Below, piece by piece: positions 35,115-47,299 of a stretch of 64,000 nucleotides of DNA. The position numbers and the translations under genes are program-made. Each line of letters opens with the position of its first letter. Positions within the stretch are counted from its first letter, which is position 1. The DNA comes from RPQJ01 sp046347155 (lineage in GTDB: Bacteria; Pseudomonadota; Gammaproteobacteria; Steroidobacterales; Steroidobacteraceae): positions 1,178,001-1,242,000 of the forward strand of contig JAXMGT010000002.1 of NCBI GenBank assembly GCA_046347155.1. Reading direction: 5' to 3'. The notes under the pieces were generated by a model. The model saw nothing but the letters and a program-made list of their open reading frames with translations, was not told where the DNA came from and did not search any database.

Positions 35115-36023
35115 TCAGTCGCCGGCCGGCGGCCCGTTGCGGCCGCCGCGGCCCCAGTGCAGCTTCGAACGCAGGATCCGGAAGTAATCATGGCCGGGCG
35201 GGTGCAGCAGCGTGGCCCGAAGTGCGGCCCTCGCGACCCGCAGGCGCAGCCCCGGCTCGAGTTCGCAGACGGGCAGCCCGTCGCAGACGACCTGCGCTCG
35301 GGTCTCCGGGCGGCCGGCGACCTCGAGTTCGACGACGCTGTCGGCACCGACGACGATCGGCCGGTCCGAGAGCGTGTGAGGGCAGATCGGCACGAGCACG
35401 ATCGCGGCGAGCGCCGGGTGCACGATCGGGCCGCCGCAGGAGAGCGCGTAGGCCGTCGAGCCGGTGGCTGTCGAGACGACGAAGCCGTCGCCGGCGTGCG
35501 TGTTGACGAACGCGCCGTCCACCCAGGTGCGCAGGTCGAGCATCCGTCCGGTGTCGTGCTTGGCGACGGCGACGTCGTTGATCGCGATCGCCGAGACATT
35601 CGTACCGCCGCCACTTACGGACGCCTCGAGCAGCATCCGCGGCTCGGGCTGGCAACGCCCGGCCAGCGCGTCGTCCACCGACTCGACCATCCGGGCCGGG
35701 CTCACGTCCGCCAGGAACCCGAGCCGGCCGCGGTTCACGCCGAGCACGGGGACGTCGTAGCGGGCGGCCATCCGGGCGGCGTGGAGCAGCGTGCCGTCGC
35801 CGCCGATCGCAACGACGAAGTCGGCGCCGCGGGCCAGCTCAGACTCGCCCACGAGTTCGACCCGGTGCCGACCGTAGTCGAGCGAGGTGCCCGTCGCGGC
35901 GCGGACCGCGACGTCGCGGCCGACCAGGTGCGCGGCCAGCGCGAGCATCGCTTCGGCCACCCGCGGCTCCTCGGGGCGCCCCGCCAGGGCGACTGTGCGG
36001 GCGGCTGCGTTGGGGCTGCTCAT
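35115..36023 (-). CDS. nadK: NAD kinase
   Basis: A 302-residue ATP- or polyphosphate-dependent kinase converting NAD to NADP. Markers: the GGDGTLLHAARMA motif near residue 75, the INDVAVAKHDTGRML segment (substrate loop), GDGFVVSTATGSTAYALSCGG (family catalytic loop) and HTLSDRPIVV near the C-terminus. ATG 36023 fits the family start; the frame is open further upstream but overlaps the hrcA promoter region. It forms an operon with recN and is transcribed away from hrcA, the usual gammaproteobacterial arrangement. Confidence 0.95.
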   Translation of the reverse strand: MSSPNAAARTVALAGRPEEPRVAEAMLALAAHLVGRDVAVRAATGTSLDYGRHRVELVGESELARGADFVVAIGGDGTLLHAARMAARYDVPVLGVNRGRLGFLADVSPARMVESVDDALAGRCQPEPRMLLEASVSGGGTNVSAIAINDVAVAKHDTGRMLDLRTWVDGAFVNTHAGDGFVVSTATGSTAYALSCGGPIVHPALAAIVLVPICPHTLSDRPIVVGADSVVELEVAGRPETRAQVVCDGLPVCELEPGLRLRVARAALRATLLHPPGHDYFRILRSKLHWGRGGRNGPPAGD

Positions 36024-36100
36024 GGGTGCGCTTCTTTTAGCACGGCGCCGCCGAGCGCGGCCAGCCGGCGAAAGGCGTGAAACGGCGCCGTTCCGCTCGC

Positions 36101-36130
36101 TTGACTTGCCCGAAACCGCGTTGCTAGGTT
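36101..36130 (+). promoter_or_regulatory. possible sigma-70 promoter of hrcA
   Basis: A TTGACT -35 box at 36101-36106 is followed after 18 bases by TAGGTT (36125-36130), a weak -10 box. It lies 43 bases before the hrcA start in the divergent nadK-hrcA gap. A TTAGCAC sequence at 36037 resembles half of a CIRCE operator but lacks the partner half at the right spacing. Confidence 0.35.
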
Positions 36131-36172
36131 CGGTACCGCAGGGGCCGTCCCGGCGCCCCGATCCGGCGATCC

Positions 36173-37240
36173 ATGAACGTCGATTCACAGGACGAAGTCT
36201 TCAACGAGCGTGCGCAGCACCTGCTGCGGGTCCTCGTCGACAGCTACATCCGCGAAGGCCAGCCGGTCGGCTCGCGGACGCTGTCGCGCGATTCAGGCCT
36301 GAACCTGAGCCCGGCCACGGTCCGCAACGTGATGGCCGACCTCGAAGAGTACGGCTTCGTCACGTCGCCGCACACCTCGGCCGGCCGCGTGCCGACCGAC
36401 AAGGGGTACCGTTTCTTCGTCGACACGCTGCTGCGCCAGCGGCCGGCCGCCGCGGGCGCCGAGGTGGCGGATGCGCTGCGCAGGCGCCTCGACGAGGAGC
36501 CCGAGCGCGACCCGAAGGCGATCGTCGCGGTCGCCTCGCAGGTCCTGTCGTCGATCACGCACCTGGCGGGCGTCGTGACGATTCCGAGGCCCCCGCACCA
36601 GGCGCTGAGCCAGATCGAGTTCCTGCCGCTGTCCGACAACCGGGTGCTCGCCGTGATGGTCGTGAACGGCCGGGACGTGCAGAACCGTATCGTCCACCTC
36701 GAGCGCTACTACTCGGCCGATGAGCTGCGGCGCGCGGCCAATTTCCTGAACCAGCAGTTCGCGGGCAAGGAACTGTCCCGGGTCCGGGAAGACCTCGTCG
36801 GCGAACTCGCCCAGGCGGGCGAGCAGCTGAACCAGCTGATGCGGGACGCAATCATGGTCGCGCGCCAGATGGTCGGCGAATCGCCGGCCGGCGGGCCGGA
36901 GTACGTGATCGCCGGCGAGACGAACCTGATGGAGGTCGCCGAGCTCTCGAACGTCGACAAGCTGCGACGCCTGTTCGAGGCGTTCACCGCCAAGCGCGAC
37001 ATACTGCATCTGCTGGACCAGAGCCTCCGGGCCGACGGCGTGCAGATCTTCATCGGCCAGGAGTCCGGCTACGGGATCCTGGACGACTGCAGCCTGGTGA
37101 CCGCCCCGTACATGCAGGACAACGAGACGGTCGGCGTGCTCGGCGTCATCGGGCCCACCCGGATGGCCTACGACCGGGTCATCCCGATCGTCGACATCAC
37201 GGCCCGGCTGCTCGGCTCGGCCTTGAATCTGCGCCGTTAG
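36173..37240 (+). CDS. hrcA: heat-inducible transcription repressor HrcA
   Basis: A 355-residue repressor of class I heat-shock genes; it binds CIRCE operators and is kept active by GroEL. The N-terminal winged helix includes QHLLRVLVDSYIREGQPVGS, LNLSPATVRNVMADLEEYGF and HTSAGRVPTDKGYRFFVD. A GAF-like middle domain and dimer domain end with SALNLRR. No CIRCE (TTAGCACTC-N9-GAGTGCTAA) was seen anywhere in the window, so its targets (for example groESL) are probably elsewhere. It heads the hrcA-grpE-dnaK-dnaJ cluster. Confidence 0.95.
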   Translation: MNVDSQDEVFNERAQHLLRVLVDSYIREGQPVGSRTLSRDSGLNLSPATVRNVMADLEEYGFVTSPHTSAGRVPTDKGYRFFVDTLLRQRPAAAGAEVADALRRRLDEEPERDPKAIVAVASQVLSSITHLAGVVTIPRPPHQALSQIEFLPLSDNRVLAVMVVNGRDVQNRIVHLERYYSADELRRAANFLNQQFAGKELSRVREDLVGELAQAGEQLNQLMRDAIMVARQMVGESPAGGPEYVIAGETNLMEVAELSNVDKLRRLFEAFTAKRDILHLLDQSLRADGVQIFIGQESGYGILDDCSLVTAPYMQDNETVGVLGVIGPTRMAYDRVIPIVDITARLLGSALNLRR

Positions 37241-37316
37241 CCCCAATCTCGGCCCGACAGTCGAGCCTTGCCCCCGGGAACCCGGCGGGTGAGCCGGCAC
37301 CAATCAGGCAGGTGTC

Positions 37317-37841
37317 ATGACGAGCGAGAACGATACGGCCCCGACCCCCGAGGCACCGGTCGGCGAGGACGCGGCTGCGGCGCTGGCCGCTGCCCAGGCC
37401 AAGGCCGACGAGCACTGGCAGGCCTACCTGCGGGCCGTCGCCGAAACCGAGAACGTCCGCAAGCGGGCCGCCCGCGACGTCGAGGCCGCGAGCCGCTACG
37501 CGATCGAGCGCTTCGCCGGCGAACTGCTCGAGGTCCGCGACAGCCTCGAACTCGGCATCGCGGCCGGGGCGGCCGCCGATCCGGCCCGGCTGCTCGAGGG
37601 CATGGAGGCGACGTTGCGGCTCGTGAACCGGGCGTTCGAGAAGTCGGGCATCAGCGTGCTGGACCCGGCCGGCCAGCCGTTCAACCCCGAGTTCCACGAG
37701 GCGATGGTGACCCAGCCGAGCGCCGACCAGCCCCCGGGCACGGTGCTGGCCGTGGTCCAGAAGGGCTATGTGCTGAACGGCCGCCTGCTGCGCCCGGCCC
37801 GGGTCGTGATCGCCCGGGCGCCCGATCCCACCGCAAACTGA
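37317..37841 (+). CDS. grpE: nucleotide exchange factor GrpE
   Basis: A 174-residue co-chaperone that releases ADP from DnaK. An acidic disordered start and a long coiled coil (about 25-85, with HWQAYLRAVAETENVRKRA) lead to the C-terminal beta-wing domain ending FNPEFHEAMV and VLAVVQKGYVLNGRLLRPA, the GrpE signature. ATG 37317 follows an AGGCAGGTGTC site. It lies 76 bases after hrcA and immediately before the RpoH-like promoter of dnaK. Confidence 0.95.
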   Translation: MTSENDTAPTPEAPVGEDAAAALAAAQAKADEHWQAYLRAVAETENVRKRAARDVEAASRYAIERFAGELLEVRDSLELGIAAGAAADPARLLEGMEATLRLVNRAFEKSGISVLDPAGQPFNPEFHEAMVTQPSADQPPGTVLAVVQKGYVLNGRLLRPARVVIARAPDPTAN

Positions 37842-37869
37842 CTTGAATCAACGGCCTGCGACCCCACCT
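37842..37869 (+). promoter_or_regulatory. RpoH (sigma-32) heat-shock promoter of dnaK
   Basis: CTTGAA at 37842-37847 and CCCCACCT at 37862-37869 are separated by 14 bases. This is a close match to the sigma-32 consensus (CTTGAAA, 11-16 bases, CCCCATNT). It begins at the base right after the grpE stop and sits 41 bases before the dnaK start, so dnaK-dnaJ can be induced by heat apart from hrcA-grpE. Confidence 0.72.
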
Positions 37870-37910
37870 AGGCCGTCATCGGAATCCAGACACCCCTTCG
37901 GAGAGCCTCC

Positions 37911-39839
<1,929 letters not shown>

Positions 39840-39877
39840 TGACGCGGAACGCGTTACCCTTGCGCCCATGACAGCAT

Positions 39878-39907
39878 CCGCCGCGGGGGAGCAGTCCCCC
39901 GCGGCGG
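39878..39907 (+). terminator. perfect 13-bp intercistronic hairpin between dnaK and dnaJ
   Basis: The stem arms are 39878-39890 (CCGCCGCGGGGGA) and 39895-39907 (TCCCCCGCGGCGG), with a 4-base loop GCAG. It is followed by TTCCATGTTC, so there is no U-run. It lies 38 bases after the dnaK stop and 31 bases before the dnaJ start. It could slow RNA polymerase, act as a partial terminator, or protect the dnaK mRNA 3' end, which would make DnaK more abundant than DnaJ. Confidence 0.62.
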
Positions 39908-39938
39908 TTCCATGTTCAGCGACCGGCCCGGACACCTC

Positions 39939-41078
39939 ATGGCGAAGCGCGACTACTACCAGGTCCTCGACGTGCCCCGCACCTCGAGTGAGGCCGACAT
40001 CAAGAAGGCGTACCGGCGCCTCGCGATGAAGTACCACCCGGACCGCAACCCGGACGACGCCGAGGCCACCGAGAAGTTCAAGGAGGTCAAGGAAGCCTAC
40101 GAGGTCCTGACCGACGCCCAGAAGCGTGCCATCTACGATCAGCACGGGCACGCGGGCCTCGAGGGCATGCGCCCCGGCGGTGGCGGCGGCCCCGGCTTCG
40201 ACCCGCGCGACGCGTTCGGCGACATCTTCGGCGACGTGTTCGGCGATATCTTCGGCGTCGGCCGGCGTGGCCGCTCGCAGGTCTACCGCGGCGCGGACCT
40301 GCGCTACGAACTCGACCTGACGCTCGAGCAGGCGGTGTTCGGCGGCACCGTCAACATCGACTTCGCAACGCTCGCCGAGTGCGGCGAGTGCAGCGGCAGC
40401 GGGTCCGCGAAGGGCGCGAAGCCCGCCACCTGCGACACCTGCCGCGGGGCCGGCCAGGTGCGGATGCAGCAGGGCTTCTTCACCGTCCAGCAGACCTGCC
40501 CCCGTTGCAACGGGCGTGGGCAGGTGGTCACGGACCCCTGCGGAACCTGCCGTGGCCAGGGGCGCGTCCGCAAGCAGAAGACGCTGTCGGTCAAGGTGCC
40601 GCCCGGCGTCGACACGGCGGACCGCATCCGGCTCTCCGGCGAGGGCGAGGCCGGGCGCAACGGCGGCCCCCCGGGCGACCTCTACGTCGAGGTGCGGGTC
40701 CAGGACCACCCGATCTTCGAGCGCGACGGCGCGCACCTCTCGTGCGAGGTGCCCGTCAGCATCGCGACCGCGACGCTTGGCGGCAGCATCGACGTGCCGA
40801 CGCTCGGCGGCAATGCGACGATCAAGGTGCCGGCCGAGACCCAGTCCGGCCGGGTGTTCCGTCTGCGGGAGAAGGGCATCCGCCCGGTGCGCGGCGGGCC
40901 CGTCGGTGACCTGTTCTGCCGGATCGTCGTCGAGACGCCGGTCAACCTGAGCCGGGAACAGAAGGACCTGTTGCGGAAATTCGACGAGTCGCTGCAGAAG
41001 GATTCGAAGCACCACCACCCGCGCGAGGAGACCTGGCTCGACGGGGTGAAGCGGTTCTTCAGCAGCCTCGGGGAGTGA
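39939..41078 (+). CDS. dnaJ: chaperone protein DnaJ (Hsp40)
   Basis: A 379-residue class A J-protein. The J domain has KRDYYQVLDVP and the catalytic HPD at about residue 33 (MKYHPDRNPDD). A Gly/Phe-rich region (GGGGGPGFDPRDAFGD) follows. The zinc centre has four CxxCxGxG-type repeats (CGECSGSGS, CDTCRGAG, CPRCNGRG, CGTCRGQG), then two beta-barrel client-binding domains and a dimer end. It delivers clients to DnaK and stimulates its ATPase. ATG 39939 gives the usual MAKRDYYQVL start; ATG 39912 upstream is less likely. Confidence 0.97.
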   Translation: MAKRDYYQVLDVPRTSSEADIKKAYRRLAMKYHPDRNPDDAEATEKFKEVKEAYEVLTDAQKRAIYDQHGHAGLEGMRPGGGGGPGFDPRDAFGDIFGDVFGDIFGVGRRGRSQVYRGADLRYELDLTLEQAVFGGTVNIDFATLAECGECSGSGSAKGAKPATCDTCRGAGQVRMQQGFFTVQQTCPRCNGRGQVVTDPCGTCRGQGRVRKQKTLSVKVPPGVDTADRIRLSGEGEAGRNGGPPGDLYVEVRVQDHPIFERDGAHLSCEVPVSIATATLGGSIDVPTLGGNATIKVPAETQSGRVFRLREKGIRPVRGGPVGDLFCRIVVETPVNLSREQKDLLRKFDESLQKDSKHHHPREETWLDGVKRFFSSLGE

Positions 41079-41082
41079 CGTG

Positions 41083-41883
41083 ATGCTGAACGTGGCGATG
41101 CTCGGCGCGTCGGGCCGGATGGGGCGGGCGATCGTCCCGCTGATCGTGGAAGCCGGCGACGTGACGCTCACCGGTGCGCTGGCCGCGGCGCAGGACCCGT
41201 CCATCGGCCACGATGCGGGCGTGCTGTCGGGCGTCGCCCCGTGCGGCGTCGCGGTGACGGACGACCCGGCCGTCGCCTTGCGCGGGGCCGCGGTCTCGAT
41301 CGACTTCACGCGGCCCGACGCCTCGGTCGAACACGCGAGGCTGTGCCGAGAGGCCGGCTGTGCGCTGGTCGTCGGTACGACCGGCCACGACGCCGCCGAG
41401 CGCGCACGGCTCGAGGCCGTGACCGACCGCATCCCGGTCGTGATCGCCCCGAACATGAGCCTGGGCGTCAACCTGCTGTTCCGGCTGGCCGAGCTGGCAG
41501 CCCGGGCACTCGACACCGGCTACGACATCGAGATCTTCGAGGCCCACCACCGGCACAAGGTGGACGCGCCGAGCGGCACGGCCCTCGGCCTCGGTCGCGC
41601 GGCGGCAACCGGGCGGGGCGGCCGGCTCGAGGACCTCGCCGACTACATTCGCCACGGCCAGACCGGCGCCCGAGTCCCCGGGCGCATCGGGTTCAGCGTG
41701 ATGCGGGGCGGCGACATCGTCGGCGAGCACCGGCTGGTGTTCGCCGGGCCCGGCGAGCAGGTCGAGCTGTCCCACCTCGCCCAGGACCGCTCGAGCTTTG
41801 CCCGGGGCGCGATCGCGGCGGCGCGCTGGGCGGCCGGGCGCCCGCCCGGGCTGTACACGATGGCGGACGTCCTCGGTCTCTGA
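41083..41883 (+). CDS. dapB: 4-hydroxy-tetrahydrodipicolinate reductase
   Basis: A 266-residue NAD(P)H-dependent reductase of the lysine/diaminopimelate pathway. It has the Rossmann motif GASGRMG near residue 9, the catalytic region EAHHRHKVDAPSGTA (about 152-166) and VVGTTGH. Start: ATG 41083 is preferred with GGGAG 7 bases upstream; GTG 41080 is possible. It lies 4 bases after dnaJ, so it belongs to the same operon, a common order in gammaproteobacteria. Confidence 0.95.
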   Translation: MLNVAMLGASGRMGRAIVPLIVEAGDVTLTGALAAAQDPSIGHDAGVLSGVAPCGVAVTDDPAVALRGAAVSIDFTRPDASVEHARLCREAGCALVVGTTGHDAAERARLEAVTDRIPVVIAPNMSLGVNLLFRLAELAARALDTGYDIEIFEAHHRHKVDAPSGTALGLGRAAATGRGGRLEDLADYIRHGQTGARVPGRIGFSVMRGGDIVGEHRLVFAGPGEQVELSHLAQDRSSFARGAIAAARWAAGRPPGLYTMADVLGL

Positions 41884-41904
41884 CGCCGAGGCACCGACAA
41901 TCCC

Positions 41905-41934
41905 TTGGCGCTCGCGAGGACGCTCGCGTAAACT
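41905..41934 (+). promoter_or_regulatory. possible carAB promoter with direct repeats
   Basis: TTGGCG (41905-41910) and TAAACT (41929-41934) with an 18-base spacer form a plausible sigma-70 promoter in front of carA. A direct repeat CGCTCGCG at 41909-41916 and 41921-41928 fills the spacer and might bind a regulator, but this is inference. Confidence 0.4.
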
Positions 41935-41963
41935 TCCGACCTTAGCCCGTCGAGCCGAATTGC

Positions 41964-42033
41964 CGGAGTGAGCCCAGCTCTACTCCGACGGTCGGCGCAC
42001 GCGCGAAACGGGTCCGCGCGCCGTGCGCGGACC
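41964..42033 (+). promoter_or_regulatory. carA leader with two hairpins
   Basis: Hairpin 1 is 41964-41987: a 10-bp stem with one bulged T (41981) and a CCA loop. Hairpin 2 is a perfect 9-bp stem, GGTCCGCGC at 42011-42019 and GCGCGGACC at 42025-42033, with a 5-base loop. The carA ribosome site GGAGG begins 9 bases later at 42042. The arrangement suggests leader-level control of carAB, as pyrimidine- or arginine-regulated leaders do, though no terminator U-run is present. Confidence 0.45.
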
Positions 42034-42054
42034 ACTGCACCGGAGGCCGAGGTC

Positions 42055-43212
42055 GTGACGACACCCGCTGTTCTGGCTCTCGAGGACGGCACCGTGTTTC
42101 GCGGCATCTCAGTCGGCGCCGCCGGCACCGCGACCGGCGAGGTGGTGTTCAACACCGCCATGACGGGGTACCAGGAGATCCTCACCGATCCCTCGTATTC
42201 CCGGCAGATCGTCACGCTGACCTACCCGCACATAGGCAACACCGGCACGAACCCGGACGACCTCGAGTCGAGCGGCGTCCATGCCGCCGGGCTCGTGATC
42301 CGCAACTTGCCGCTGTTGCACTCGAGCTGGCGCGCGACCGAGTCGCTGCACGATTTCCTCGTGCGCGCCGGCACCGTCGCAATCGCCGAGATCGACACGC
42401 GTCGCCTGACGCGCATCCTGCGCGAGAAGGGTGCCCAGGCCGGATGCATCGCGAGCGGCGACGCGGCGTCCCGCGCCGACCTCGCGATCGAGGCCGCACG
42501 TCGCTTCCCCGGGCTCAAGGGCATGGACCTGGCGCGCGTCGTGTCGACCCGCCGCAGCTACCAGTGGAACGAGGGCACGAACTGGGCGCTCGAACAGGGG
42601 CCTCGCCGGCGGCCGGGCCAGCGCCTGCACGTCGTCGCCTACGACTACGGCGTGAAGCGGAACATCCTGCGCCTGCTCGCGGACCACGGCTGCCGCATGA
42701 CGGTGGTGCCGGCGCAGACGCCGGCGGCCGAGGTGCTCGCGATGATGCCGGACGGCGTGTTCCTGTCGAACGGGCCCGGTGACCCGGAACCGTGCACCTA
42801 CGCGATCGAGGCGATCCGTTCGCTGGTCGCGGCCGCGGTGCCGACGTTCGGGATCTGCCTCGGCCACCAGTTGCTCGGCCTCGCGATGGGTGCCCGCACC
42901 GTGAAGATGAAGTTCGGCCACCATGGTGCGAACCACCCGGTGATCGACCTGGCCACGGGTCGCGTGCTGATCTCGAGCCAGAACCACGGCTTCGCGGTCG
43001 ACGAAGCGACGCTGCCGGCCAACGTGAGGGCGACGCACCGGTCGCTGTTCGACGGCTCGCTGCAGGGCATCGAGGTGACCGACCGCCCGGCGTTCAGCTT
43101 CCAGGGCCACCCGGAGGCGAGTCCGGGCCCACGCGACCTCGCGCCGCTCTTCGCCCGGTTCGTCGAATCGATGATGCGCCGCGGGGTCGTGCCCGTGCGG
43201 ACGCCGGCCTGA
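42055..43212 (+). CDS. carA: carbamoyl-phosphate synthase small subunit
   Basis: A 385-residue glutaminase subunit. It releases ammonia from glutamine for CarB in pyrimidine and arginine synthesis. The N-terminal domain has MTGYQEILTDPSYSRQIV. The class I amidotransferase domain has the catalytic Cys in GICLGHQLLG and the His/Glu pair in FQGHPEASPGP. GTG 42055 is chosen because GGAGG is 8 bases upstream and it gives the family length; the frame is open upstream across the leader hairpins. Confidence 0.96.
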   Translation: MTTPAVLALEDGTVFRGISVGAAGTATGEVVFNTAMTGYQEILTDPSYSRQIVTLTYPHIGNTGTNPDDLESSGVHAAGLVIRNLPLLHSSWRATESLHDFLVRAGTVAIAEIDTRRLTRILREKGAQAGCIASGDAASRADLAIEAARRFPGLKGMDLARVVSTRRSYQWNEGTNWALEQGPRRRPGQRLHVVAYDYGVKRNILRLLADHGCRMTVVPAQTPAAEVLAMMPDGVFLSNGPGDPEPCTYAIEAIRSLVAAAVPTFGICLGHQLLGLAMGARTVKMKFGHHGANHPVIDLATGRVLISSQNHGFAVDEATLPANVRATHRSLFDGSLQGIEVTDRPAFSFQGHPEASPGPRDLAPLFARFVESMMRRGVVPVRTPA

Positions 43213-43228
43213 ACCCAGGAACGACGAG

Positions 43229-46449
<3,221 letters not shown>

Positions 46450-46453
<4 letters not shown>

Positions 46454-46926
46454 CTCGTAAACCCCTGACTGCAAAGGGCGCCGAGAAGCTCAGGGTCGAG
46501 CTCAGGCGGCTGAAGACCGAGGATCGTCCCCGGGTGATCCAGGCGATCGCCGAGGCACGGGCCCACGGCGACCTGAGCGAGAACGCCGAGTACCACGCGG
46601 CGCGCGAGCAGCAGGGTTTCATCGAAGGCCGGATCAAGCAGATCGAGCACGACCTGTCGCACTGCCAGATCATCGACCCCTCGCAGGTGCCGGCCGGCGG
46701 CAAGGTCGTGTTCGGGGCGACCGTGCACCTCGAGGACCAGGAAAACGGGGCGGAGGTCGTGTTCCAGATCGTCGGCGAACCCGAAGCCGACGTGCGTCTC
46801 GGGCTCATCTCGATCACGTCCCCGATTGCCCGCGCCCTCGTGGGCAAGAGCGAGGGCGACGTGGTCGACGTCGCGGTGCCGGGCGGGACGCGCGCCTTCG
46901 AGATCGTGACGGTGCGCTACGCCTGA
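46450..46926 (+). CDS. greA: transcription elongation factor GreA
   Basis: A 158-residue factor that rescues backtracked RNA polymerase by stimulating RNA cleavage. The N-terminal coiled coil carries the tip acidic residues in GDLSENAEYHAAREQQ (about 41-56). The C-terminal FKBP-like domain follows (QIVGEPEADVRLGLISITSPIARALVGK). ATG 46450 overlaps the carB stop with GAGG about 7 bases upstream, so it is coupled to carAB. Confidence 0.97.
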
Positions 46927-46948
46927 GTGCGGCGCGCGGGCGTCCGGC

Positions 46949-47245
46949 TCAGGCGGGCAGCAGGATGCCCGGCTTGTCCGGGTTCGGTCGGTAGTAGAGC
47001 GCCACGTGTCCGATCCGCTGGACCAGTTCCGACCGGGTTTCACTGGCCAGCGTCGCGAGGATGCGGTCGCGTTCTTCGCGGTCGCCGACCCGGGCGCGCA
47101 CCTTCACGAGCTCATGGTCGGTGAGCGCCCTGTCCATCTCGAGCACGACGTTCGGGCTGAGCCCGCCCTGGCCGATCAGCACGATCGGGTTGCGGTCATG
47201 GCCCAGGCGGCGGAGGTGCTTGCGCTGCTGTTCGGTCAGGTTCAC
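46949..47245 (-). CDS. yhbY: ribosome-associated RNA-binding protein YhbY
   Basis: A 98-residue CRS1/YhbY (CRM) domain protein that binds 50S ribosome precursors. It has LTEQQRKHLRRLGHDRNPIVLIGQGGL (family N-terminus, here cut to its parts: LRRLGHD, VLIGQGGLS) and the end RIGHVALYYRPNP. Start GTG 47245 gives the normal family length; the frame continues open upstream over the divergent ABC gene, which is an artefact. It points away from rlmE with the ABC gene between them. Confidence 0.94.
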   Translation of the reverse strand: MNLTEQQRKHLRRLGHDRNPIVLIGQGGLSPNVVLEMDRALTDHELVKVRARVGDREERDRILATLASETRSELVQRIGHVALYYRPNPDKPGILLPA

Positions 47246-47299
47246 GGCGGATTCCGGTCGAGACGGCGGGCCCGGCGGCGGGCGGACGCCGCATAGTCT

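Noticed and set aside
36037..36061. Possible CIRCE operator near the hrcA promoter
   Set aside because: Only the TTAGCAC half resembles CIRCE; the second half (GAGCGCGGC) is 7 rather than 9 bases away and has several mismatches.
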